A stretch of 40,169 nt of DNA from Fibrobacter sp. (GTDB lineage: Bacteria > Fibrobacterota > Fibrobacteria > Fibrobacterales > Fibrobacteraceae): NCBI RefSeq assembly GCF_017545445.1, contig NZ_JAFWOM010000112.1:1-40169 (forward strand), given 5' to 3'. A model generated the notes under the pieces. It was given only the letters and a program-made list of their open reading frames with translations, searched no databases and was not told the origin of the DNA. The translations under genes and the position numbers were made by a program. This document shows, piece by piece, positions 23,086 through 30,027 of the stretch (positions are counted from its first letter, which is position 1; each line of letters begins with the position of its first letter).

Positions 23086-24384
23086 ATGAAATCTAAACTC
23101 TTTAAATCTATGGTACTGGCTAGTACGCTGGTATTCTGGAATTGCGGTGATGAATCTACGAGTGCACCGTCATTTAATGATTTTGGTGCTCTTTCTAGCG
23201 CTGGCGAAATTGCTCAGCCGCAGTCCGCAGGCTCGACTCAGCCGGCTTCTAGCGAAACGGTCCAACCGGGTTCTAACGGTTCTGCTAATCAGCAGGGTGG
23301 TGAACAAGGGAACGGCAATGGTGATGTTGTTCTGGATTCCAATGCATCTGTTCCGGGTTCCAGTGCGGATGTTGGGCCGCAGGCAGAGTCTAGCAGTGCA
23401 ACGGGCCCTGCACCTGAATCCAGTGCTGTCGTTCCAGAATCTAGCAGTGCCGCAGCTCCGTCGAGCGCCGACACGCCGGCTTCTAGTGCTGTCGCTCCAG
23501 CCTCCAGCTCTGATGCCGCTCCCGCAGTAAGTTCCTCTAGCTCTGAAAAGAAGGTCGAATCAAGCTCCAGTGAAGAAGTGAAGCCGCAGGGTGTTTTCCT
23601 CGCCGAAGGCAAGGACGAAACGAAGGATCAGTTGAAGGTCAAGTTCATTGAACGCACCGGCCACGATGGCGGTGGAATCCTTGCTTATCCGGAACAGCTT
23701 TCTACGACCCAAAAGCACGGCATTGTCGTGTGGGGGCCGGGTGGCGGCACGGAACCGGGTGCATACGGCGGAATGATCCGTCGTCTCGCTTCTCATGGCT
23801 TTGTGGTGATTGCACTCCGCGAATCTCCGGGTAACGCTTCGCAGGGCAAGCCCGCTCTCGATTGGCTTGCAAAGAAGAATAACGATCCGAACGATCCTTT
23901 GTACCAGAAGCTTGACATGAATGTTGTTGGCTGTTCTGGGCACTCTATGGGCGGACTCGAATCAGAACAGATGGCCATTCAGGACAAGCGCGTGATTACT
24001 GCCTTGCTCAACAATAGCGGTGACCTTGGACATACTGCAATGTCTCAAGTTCCGCAGGGCAAGACAATCGGTATCGTGTATGGCGAAGGCGGCATGGAAC
24101 GCCCGAACGCCGAAGCCGACTACAACAACCCCGGCGTCAAGGTTCCGGCATGCCTCATCAAGATGACGGGCGGCCAGGGCAATGAATGCCAGCAGGGCGA
24201 ATGCGGCTGGGGCCATGGTTCCGGTCCGTGGGGTGGCATGGCTGCAACGGTTGCCTGGATGCGTTGGCACCTCGGCGGTGAAGACTTCCGCAAGGATGAC
24301 TTTGTCGGTTCGAGCGGTCGCTACATCAATGGTGAAATCCTTGGTGAACGTGGCCATTGGAAAGGCCAGTGCAAGAACTTCTAA
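23086..24384 (+). CDS. Exported alpha/beta-hydrolase esterase lipoprotein, copy 3 of 3
   Basis: The product has 432 residues. Signal peptide with Cys20 (TLVFWNC); a Ser/Pro/Gln/Gly-rich linker to about residue 165; hydrolase domain with KHGIVVWGPGGGTEPGAYGG, GHSMGG (Ser287), YGEGGMERPNA and GWGHGSGPWGGM (His377). It is the most diverged of the three. It carries an extra Cys pair (GNECQQGECGWGHG) just before the catalytic His, which may form a disulfide not possible in the other copies. AGGAGA precedes the ATG. All three copies end in CKNF. Confidence 0.85.
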   Translation: MKSKLFKSMVLASTLVFWNCGDESTSAPSFNDFGALSSAGEIAQPQSAGSTQPASSETVQPGSNGSANQQGGEQGNGNGDVVLDSNASVPGSSADVGPQAESSSATGPAPESSAVVPESSSAAAPSSADTPASSAVAPASSSDAAPAVSSSSSEKKVESSSSEEVKPQGVFLAEGKDETKDQLKVKFIERTGHDGGGILAYPEQLSTTQKHGIVVWGPGGGTEPGAYGGMIRRLASHGFVVIALRESPGNASQGKPALDWLAKKNNDPNDPLYQKLDMNVVGCSGHSMGGLESEQMAIQDKRVITALLNNSGDLGHTAMSQVPQGKTIGIVYGEGGMERPNAEADYNNPGVKVPACLIKMTGGQGNECQQGECGWGHGSGPWGGMAATVAWMRWHLGGEDFRKDDFVGSSGRYINGEILGERGHWKGQCKNF

Positions 24385-24418
24385 ATAAAATCATGTCTTA
24401 ACACTCCAAACACCAGAG

Positions 24419-24451
24419 CACCTCGACCCTTGTGGTCGGGGTGTTTTTTTT
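24419..24451 (+). terminator. Intrinsic terminator of esterase copy 3
   Basis: CACCTCGACC-CTTGT-GGTCGGGGTG (10 bp, one T-G pair) with T8. It is the counterpart of the two previous terminators, with paired base changes that keep the stem. Confidence 0.9.
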
Positions 24452-24533
24452 GCGTTGTTAAAGTATAAAAATAATTCTCTTAATTTAATGAATTAACTAT
24501 TAAAAATGTACTTTACTATTTAAATTTAAAGAA

Positions 24534-24852
24534 TTAAAAATTAATAGGCACTAAGTGCCGATAGGACAACCTTAAAAGGCGAGCGTTGCTGCCATGGTTG
24601 ACGCTTCGCGTCCGCAACTTCAGCTCAGCCATATATACGAAACTTAGAACATCTGTTCTCTAGTTGAGTTATCCTCTATGAGGAAAAATGCAAGCATTTT
24701 TTGCGGCGTTCGCTTTGTATGCTCTTGCATGGATATAACTGAGCCTAAGAGGTTGGGGCTAGCCCCAACCATTATTTCTCGTATTTACATTTGGGAAGGG
24801 GGCCATACGGTACTAATCACATTTGTCACCCCGGACACTGTTCCGGGGTCGT
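24534..24852. other. Structured non-coding region with many palindromes
   Basis: The 615-bp gap 24452-25066 has no convincing gene. It contains GGCACT-A-AGTGCC (24547-24559) and GAAACTT-AGAACA-TC-TGTTCT-CTAGTTGA (24640-24666, covarying with 16044-16070). Further on are CCTC-TAT-GAGG (24672-24682), an ATGCAAG/CTTGCAT pair with bulges, and a perfect 20-bp palindrome (GGTTGGGGCT/AGCCCCAACC, 24751-24770). A REP-like ACCCCGGA/TCCGGGGT hairpin followed by a T-rich run is at 24828-24849. It could be a non-coding RNA, a non-autonomous mobile element or stacked REP repeats. Confidence 0.55.
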
Positions 24853-24960
24853 CTTTTTTAATGTCTTTTGCTATAGATTTAACTAGGGCTAGTGGCAAGT
24901 TTGACAAAAAATGTAATGTGACGAAAAAGACAAATTGGACCTTTGATATAGCGGAACCTA

Positions 24961-24989
24961 TTGCATTATTGTGTGTAAATTTTTATTAT
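24961..24989 (+). promoter_or_regulatory. Candidate promoter of the glycogen synthase gene
   Basis: TTGCAT (24961-24966), 17-bp spacer, TATTAT (24984-24989). It predicts a leader of about 70 bases. Confidence 0.4.
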
Positions 24990-25066
24990 TCATGACGGAA
25001 AAGATTGATGGACATGTTTTTTGAATGTGCTCGCCAACCGCAAACCACTAACCACAGTTTATTAGA

Positions 25067-26299
25067 ATGAACGCTGCTATTCTTACTAACGAGTTTCCGC
25101 CAGAAATCTATGGCGGTGCAGGAATCCACGTCAAGTTCTTGAGCCAAGAACTTTCCAAACTTTGCCACATCGAAGCCCGCTGCTTTGGCCCGCAGAATGA
25201 CGATGCCGACAACATCCGTGCGATTGGCTTTAGCCAGAAGCTTGAGCATAATCCGGCTGACGAACGCTTCAAGAAAATCCTGAAGCCGCTGGACATCAAT
25301 CTCCAGTGGATGTCTTCGCTCAAGGATATCGACGTGATTCATTGCCATACGTGGTACAGCCATTTCGGTGGAGTCGTGGCGAGCCGTTTGCTGGAATGCC
25401 CGCTGATTTTGACGACGCATTCGTTGGAACCGCACCGTCCGTGGAAAGCGGAACAGCTCGGCAATGGCGGCTATAACATGAGCTGCTGGATTGAACGAAC
25501 GGCGTACGATGCCGCTGACGGCGTGATTGCCGTGAGCGAAGGCATGAAACGCGATGTGATGAAGTTGTACGGAGTGCCGGAAGACCGCGTGAAGGTTATC
25601 TACAATGGCATTGATCCGGACTTTTACAAGCCGACGTTCGACGAAGAAATTTTGAAGAAGTGGGGCGTGGATCCGAATCGTCCGTTTGTGCTGTTCGTGG
25701 GCCGCATTACACGCCAGAAAGGCATTAGCCAACTCATTCAGGCGATTCCGCAAATCGACAAGAACGCACAAGTGGTGCTTTGCGCCGGTGCTCCGGACAC
25801 GCAGGAACTTGCTGACGAATGCAAGCATTTGATTGAAAAGGTTCAGGCAACGCGTGATGGCGTCATCTGGATTCAGGATGCCGTGCCGCATACGGAACTG
25901 CGCGTGCTCTACAGCCATGCGACCGTGTTCGCGACACCTTCGCTTTACGAACCGTTCGGCATCATCAATCTCGAAGCCATGAGCTGCGGCACGCCGGTCG
26001 TGGGCAGTGCTGTCGGTGGCATCCCGGAAATCATCGTCGATGGCGAAACGGGTTACCTCGTGCCGCTCAAGGCTGTGTCTGCGACGAACTTTGAACCGGC
26101 TGACCCGAAGGCCTTCCAGACGGACTTTGCGCACAAGCTTAACAAGATTCTCGAAAACCCGGAACTCGCGAAAAAGATGGGCGAAGTCAGCCGCAAGCGC
26201 GCCATTGACGTGTTCAGCTGGAAAACAATTGCCAAGCAGACATTCGACTTCTACGCCGAATGCATCGAACGCTACAAACGCGAAGGGAAGCGTGTTTAG
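25067..26299 (+). CDS. glgA: GT4-family glycogen synthase (actinobacterial GlgA/GlgM type)
   Basis: The product has 410 residues. It starts MNAAILTNEFPPEIYGGAG, with the GGAG sugar-nucleotide loop and then HVKFLSQELSK. Further motifs are DVIHCHTWYSHFGG, LTTHSLEPHRPWK, a GT-B second domain (FVLFVGRITRQKGISQL), and the GT4 E-x7-E pair Glu295/Glu303 in EPFGIINLEAMSCGTPVVGS. It resembles the Corynebacterium-type glycogen synthase rather than E. coli GlgA (GT5). Members of that group transfer glucose from ADP-glucose to glycogen or to glucose-1-phosphate (giving maltose-1-phosphate). Which product is made cannot be read from sequence. No clear Shine-Dalgarno; single gene with a terminator behind it. 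Confidence 0.85.
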   Translation: MNAAILTNEFPPEIYGGAGIHVKFLSQELSKLCHIEARCFGPQNDDADNIRAIGFSQKLEHNPADERFKKILKPLDINLQWMSSLKDIDVIHCHTWYSHFGGVVASRLLECPLILTTHSLEPHRPWKAEQLGNGGYNMSCWIERTAYDAADGVIAVSEGMKRDVMKLYGVPEDRVKVIYNGIDPDFYKPTFDEEILKKWGVDPNRPFVLFVGRITRQKGISQLIQAIPQIDKNAQVVLCAGAPDTQELADECKHLIEKVQATRDGVIWIQDAVPHTELRVLYSHATVFATPSLYEPFGIINLEAMSCGTPVVGSAVGGIPEIIVDGETGYLVPLKAVSATNFEPADPKAFQTDFAHKLNKILENPELAKKMGEVSRKRAIDVFSWKTIAKQTFDFYAECIERYKREGKRV

Positions 26300-26341
26300 A
26301 ACTTATAGCTTCGGCGAATAAAAAAATTACAGGGCGGCGTC

Positions 26342-26362
26342 ATGGCGGACCCGATCCGCCAT
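26342..26362. repeat. REP-like hairpin
   Basis: ATGGCGGA-CCCGA-TCCGCCAT, a perfect 8-bp stem, is preceded by GTC and followed by CTC. This is the same layout as the dispersed GTCAT...GGGATC-type repeats. No T run follows. Confidence 0.6.
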
Positions 26363-26391
26363 CTCTTGCAACCAGTTCTTTTTCATAAAAT

Positions 26392-26419
26392 AAAAAGGTG
26401 GCCCAAAGCCACCCTTTTT
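26392..26419. terminator. Bidirectional terminator between glgA and the convergent secreted protein gene
   Basis: AAAAAGGTGGC-CCAAA-GCCACCCTTTTT, a long stem with one bulged C, flanked by A and T runs on the two sides. Confidence 0.85.
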
Positions 26420-26436
26420 GTGCGTATTCGAAAATA

Positions 26437-27063
26437 TTAGTACTTGATTATTTTTGATGGAGTATCTTTTAGAAATTTACCCGCTGCGTTTCTATTGCGT
26501 TTTTTTACGGTAGGAACTTTTGCTTGTCGAGGTTTGTAAGGAATTATTGTAGTTGGGCGAGAATTGACGAAAAACTCTCCCATGAATTCCCCGTGTAAAT
26601 TAGTATGTGTATAACATTCTAGGAAAAATGTTGCCGAATAATTTGTAATAAAAACAGAGTCCCCTTTGGAAATATTTAATTCTAATGGGACGAAGACTAC
26701 GTTTGAATCAAATATTAGTTTCATATTGTTGTCGGGTCCCTCTAGAATGACATCTTTTATTTTGATAATTTTTCCAACATTTGGAGTATTATTGTAATAA
26801 ACGACGTATTCGTTCTCAACAAAGAAGGTATCTACACCCACTGAATCTACAACTCCTTCAATATTGATTTTATTGAACTTCCATTTGTCTTTGTCGGGTC
26901 TGTTAGGAACATTTTCTGTTTTTTGCATACCTTTACGATTAATGCTAGGACATGAATTTTGTGAATCTGCAGCAGATGAGCTTTCGGGAGCAATGCTAAA
27001 ACTTGTTTGTGCAAGACAAACAATGGATAATGCTAATACCGATTGTAATAAAATTTTAATCAT
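26437..27063 (-). CDS. Small secreted protein of unknown function (208 aa)
   Basis: I chose the ATG at 27063 because it opens a good signal peptide (MIKILLQSVLALSIVCLAQ, cleavage near SFS-IAP). The longer frame to 27114 adds residues without one. The mature part begins with a Ser-rich stretch and is then polar. It holds strand-like segments (EGVVDSVGVDTFFVENEYVV, IKIKDVILEGPDNNMKLIF, LNISKGDSVFITNYSATF) that suggest a small beta-barrel. The basic C-terminus is KVPTVKKRNRNAAGKF. No family recognised and no clear ribosome binding site. AT-rich relative to its neighbours. Confidence 0.65.
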   Translation of the reverse strand: MIKILLQSVLALSIVCLAQTSFSIAPESSSAADSQNSCPSINRKGMQKTENVPNRPDKDKWKFNKINIEGVVDSVGVDTFFVENEYVVYYNNTPNVGKIIKIKDVILEGPDNNMKLIFDSNVVFVPLELNISKGDSVFITNYSATFFLECYTHTNLHGEFMGEFFVNSRPTTIIPYKPRQAKVPTVKKRNRNAAGKFLKDTPSKIIKY

Positions 27064-27067
27064 ATAA

Positions 27068-27256
27068 TTAATATACATAAACGAATAGGAATGAGATGTA
27101 AAAAAAACAAACATTTATAGCGATTTCGGAAACACGTCCTGTTTCGGCATCTTCTATAGCTGTATCTAAAACTTCACCGCCGTAAGCAAGTGTCATCTCG
27201 CAAAACGGAATAATAAATATCACCACGCCTTTGCCTGGAACGAAAAATGTTCGCAT
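27068..27256 (-). CDS. Doubtful small ORF or gene remnant (62 aa)
   Basis: The frame reads MRTFFVPGKGVVIFIIPFCEM, then a normal-looking acidic segment (GGEVLDTAIEDAETGRVSEIA) and a hydrophobic end (CFFYISFLFVYVY). It ends four bases before the next minus-strand start, so it could head that operon. It is the only coding candidate in the 350-bp gap 27064-27412. No ribosome binding site or recognisable family; it may be a decayed fragment. The frame is open upstream to 27340. Confidence 0.25.
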   Translation of the reverse strand: MRTFFVPGKGVVIFIIPFCEMTLAYGGEVLDTAIEDAETGRVSEIAINVCFFYISFLFVYVY

Positions 27257-27412
27257 TTTTTCGCTTAATGGTCTGCTTATATTCGAAACAACTATGAACG
27301 ACACCGAATTGCAAGTCCGATGGCCAAAACACTTAGGCAAGCAAAAGGCCGTCTTGTCCGTTACGCAAGGGAATGTGAATTTATTTATGGGCGTGATTCA
27401 AGAACGTTGAAA

Positions 27413-29332
27413 TTATTTCCTACTTCCTACTATCTTCTCTACAATCGCATTTGTCGTGAGCAGTTCGGGGAGCACGATTTGCTTGCTTTTGTTGCCGGCA
27501 GGGTAGATGGCGTAGGCGGGCACGCCCGACTTGCCCATGCTCTTGAGGAGCGCGTTGACTTCGGGCGTTTCGCGGGTCCAGTCGGCTTTGACTCGGGCAA
27601 CATTCAGGCTGTCCATCGCACGCTTGAAATCTTCGCGGTTGAGGACGGCGGCTTCGTTTGCCTTGCAGGTGAGGCACCAGTCTGCGGTGGCGTCGATGAA
27701 CACCGTGCGGCCCGTTTTGGCGAAGTTTTCGATGAGTTCCGGCGTGTAGCGGTACCAGCCGTCTTCGGTGATGAGTTGTGCCGCTCTTGTGTCGAAGATG
27801 GCATTGACTTCGGCTTCGTACTTGGGCGAGGCGAATGCGAACCAGAATGCGGCGAGCAAAACGATGGAGCCAACGACGGCTGCGACTTCACGGATAAATG
27901 CGACTCCCGGCGGGGCTATTTTCCCGATGGCGAAACTGAGGATGACGCTCAGGAACGCGATAACTGCGAAAACGGCGACTCCGTAGTTTCCCGCCTGTTC
28001 ATGCACGACCCACAAAAGCCAAGCGACCGTCCCGAGCAAAAGAACGCCCATGACTTTCTGGAGCGTCACCATCCAGGCTCCGGGTTTCGGGAATACTTTC
28101 AAGACGCTTGGGAATGCGCTCACGAGCATGTAGGGGAGTGCAAGCCCGATTCCTGCTGCGGTAAAGAACAGAAGGAGAACCGGTGCCGATGCGGTAAACG
28201 CGAATCCCATAGCGGTGCCGAGAAACGGTGCGGAACAAGGCGTGCTCAAAAGTACGAGGAGCGCCCCTGTGAAAAAAGCCCCCGCAAGTCCTTGCTTGCT
28301 CCCGGCGGAGTCCATCTTGGTCGTTGCACTTCCGGGGAGCCAAATTTCAAAAACTCCGAAAAAGCTCATGGCAAACGCGCTCAAGATGACGACCATGAAC
28401 GCGATGAATCCGGCACTTTGGAATTGCATGCCCCAGCCTGCGTTTCCGCCCCCGGCTTTGACGGCGGCGACGATGGCGGCCAAGAGCCAAAAGCTTGCGA
28501 GAATGCCGATTGTCGTTGCAGAACCCAGCATGAGCAAGCGTTTGCGGCTTTCGCCCGCCTGCTTGATGAGACTGAACAACTTCAGCGAAAGCACCGGCAA
28601 CACGCATGGCATGAGGTTCAGAATTAAACCGCCAAGCAGTGCGGACAAAAGCAAAACAAGTGTGCCCGCGGAATTTCCCTCGTTAGTGGCGTTATCAGGC
28701 AGGGTTTCCGATGCGTTTGCTAACGAACCTTCATCATTCCCTTGTTCGCTGTCACCGTTTTTTTTTAAGTTCGTGCCATTCCCGACCGTGCTTGCGGCGT
28801 TATTGTTTTTTTTGTTAAAGCCCATAGCTCCCACTCCGAACGTGACGCTCGAAGGTGCGAGGCAAATGGAGTTGTCGCAAGCTTGGTAATGGAATGTCGC
28901 CTGCGTCGTGAGCGTGTCGTAATCTGCGTCAACGCTATCTATCGGCAACTTGATTTGGAAATATCCCTTGAAAACGAGGTTTTCGAGGTCGAGCGCTTCG
29001 CTGTATTCCTTGATGGGTTCAGGCCATTGTGGGGCACCGAAGTGGATGCCTTTCGCTGAAATTTCGATGGAAGATGGCTTCAAGAATTCATCGGCGGCGA
29101 TATTTGCGTTCACGTGCCAATTATCTGGAATTGTAATTTCAACTGTAACACTTGATTCTTTGTTCAAAGTACCCAAAGAATAGCGCATGCCGGCCTCTGG
29201 AGGGGGCATATTGTTCATGTTGAATTCTTGCGAAAAGGCGGCAAATGCAAACAAAAGAATGCAAAATGACGTTTTTTGCAAACGGTTGTTTGCAAAATTT
29301 TCAAAAAAGTGAAATTTGTTTAAAATTTTCAT
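27413..29332 (-). CDS. dsbD: Thiol:disulfide interchange protein DsbD
   Basis: The product has 639 residues in three parts. A signal peptide and periplasmic alpha domain has the Cys pair in QACDNSICLAP. A membrane domain with about eight segments starts at residue ~225, with the conserved membrane cysteines Cys243 (LNLMPCVLPVLSLK) and Cys366 (STPCSAPFLG). A C-terminal thioredoxin-like gamma domain carries the WCLTC active site, Cys553/Cys556. DsbD passes electrons from cytoplasmic thioredoxin to periplasmic partners such as DsbC-type isomerases or other thioredoxin-fold proteins. A Gly/Asn/Ser-rich linker joins alpha and beta. Divergent from the sigma-factor gene with a 50-bp gap; no Shine-Dalgarno seen. 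Confidence 0.95.
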   Translation of the reverse strand: MKILNKFHFFENFANNRLQKTSFCILLFAFAAFSQEFNMNNMPPPEAGMRYSLGTLNKESSVTVEITIPDNWHVNANIAADEFLKPSSIEISAKGIHFGAPQWPEPIKEYSEALDLENLVFKGYFQIKLPIDSVDADYDTLTTQATFHYQACDNSICLAPSSVTFGVGAMGFNKKNNNAASTVGNGTNLKKNGDSEQGNDEGSLANASETLPDNATNEGNSAGTLVLLLSALLGGLILNLMPCVLPVLSLKLFSLIKQAGESRKRLLMLGSATTIGILASFWLLAAIVAAVKAGGGNAGWGMQFQSAGFIAFMVVILSAFAMSFFGVFEIWLPGSATTKMDSAGSKQGLAGAFFTGALLVLLSTPCSAPFLGTAMGFAFTASAPVLLLFFTAAGIGLALPYMLVSAFPSVLKVFPKPGAWMVTLQKVMGVLLLGTVAWLLWVVHEQAGNYGVAVFAVIAFLSVILSFAIGKIAPPGVAFIREVAAVVGSIVLLAAFWFAFASPKYEAEVNAIFDTRAAQLITEDGWYRYTPELIENFAKTGRTVFIDATADWCLTCKANEAAVLNREDFKRAMDSLNVARVKADWTRETPEVNALLKSMGKSGVPAYAIYPAGNKSKQIVLPELLTTNAIVEKIVGSRK

Positions 29333-29382
29333 AGATTAAGTCTCATGGAGAAAAATAAAAAAATATCGGAAATAAAATCTTT

Positions 29383-29997
29383 ATGTCACATAATCGTTCC
29401 TTTGGTAAGAGTCTCCCGAATTGGGTGGGGAGTGTCTGGAAAAAATACTCGAACAGAATATACAAATTGTGCCGGTCCAAATGTGCAACGAAAGACGAAG
29501 CGGATGACTTGTTTCAGGAGGTAGCTCTCAAGTTTTGCCAAAATGCGAACGTGCTGAATAATGGGGTATATCTCTATCCTTGGCTGGAAAAGGTTCTGCT
29601 ACATTGCCATTATAGTAAGTATAGAAAAAGGGAGGGGGTTCGCTTAATACCTGTTTCGACCTTGTGTGACACAAGCGCGACTTATGATGCGGTCGGTTTT
29701 AAATGTGACTTAAAGCCCGAAGATGAAGTAAGCGAAGATGCCGTCATGAACGAGTTCGCGATTTTACTCGATGTGTTGACTCCACTGGATAGGATGATTG
29801 TGGAGTTGTCTGTGGTTGGAGGGTTTAATGTTCGTGAAATAAGCCGCCTGATTGGACTTTCAAAAAGTAATATTGTCAATCGCCGGATGGAGGCTTTTAG
29901 AAAAATGCGTGAAAAAATGTTGGGACAACAGGAAAGTATAAAAAAATTGACAGGGCGAACCGTCTCTTTGCGTGAAATTATTGAATGTGCGAGTTGA
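29383..29997 (+). CDS. ECF-like RNA polymerase sigma factor
   Basis: The product has 204 residues. Region 2 is KKYSNRIYKLCRSKCATKDEADDLFQEVALKF through YPWLEKVLLHCHYSKYRKR (overlapping pieces). Region 4 is LTPLDRMIVELSVVGGFNVR followed by EISRLIGLSKSNIVNRRMEA. A ~40-residue linker joins them, and there is a short C-terminal extension. The layout is that of small alternative sigma factors. No anti-sigma gene is visible beside it. The next gene, a PorZ-like protein, starts 30 bases downstream on the same strand, so the two may be co-transcribed. Confidence 0.85.
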   Translation: MSHNRSFGKSLPNWVGSVWKKYSNRIYKLCRSKCATKDEADDLFQEVALKFCQNANVLNNGVYLYPWLEKVLLHCHYSKYRKREGVRLIPVSTLCDTSATYDAVGFKCDLKPEDEVSEDAVMNEFAILLDVLTPLDRMIVELSVVGGFNVREISRLIGLSKSNIVNRRMEAFRKMREKMLGQQESIKKLTGRTVSLREIIECAS

Positions 29998-30011
29998 AAA
30001 ACTTTTATAAT
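29981..30011 (+). promoter_or_regulatory. Possible internal promoter before the PorZ-like gene
   Basis: TTGAAT (29981-29986), 19-bp spacer and a perfect TATAAT (30006-30011), overlapping the end of the sigma-factor gene. The spacer is longer than ideal. Confidence 0.3.
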
Positions 30012-30027
30012 TTCGTAATTTTAGAAC

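Noticed and set aside
24986..26134. 382-codon minus-strand frame over glgA
   Set aside because: Antisense shadow of a well-identified GT4 enzyme; starts and ends without ribosome binding site or domain.
27320..28627. 435-codon plus-strand frame over dsbD
   Set aside because: Antisense of dsbD; composition (many Gly, Asp, Cys, Glu, His) is not protein-like and no motif is visible.
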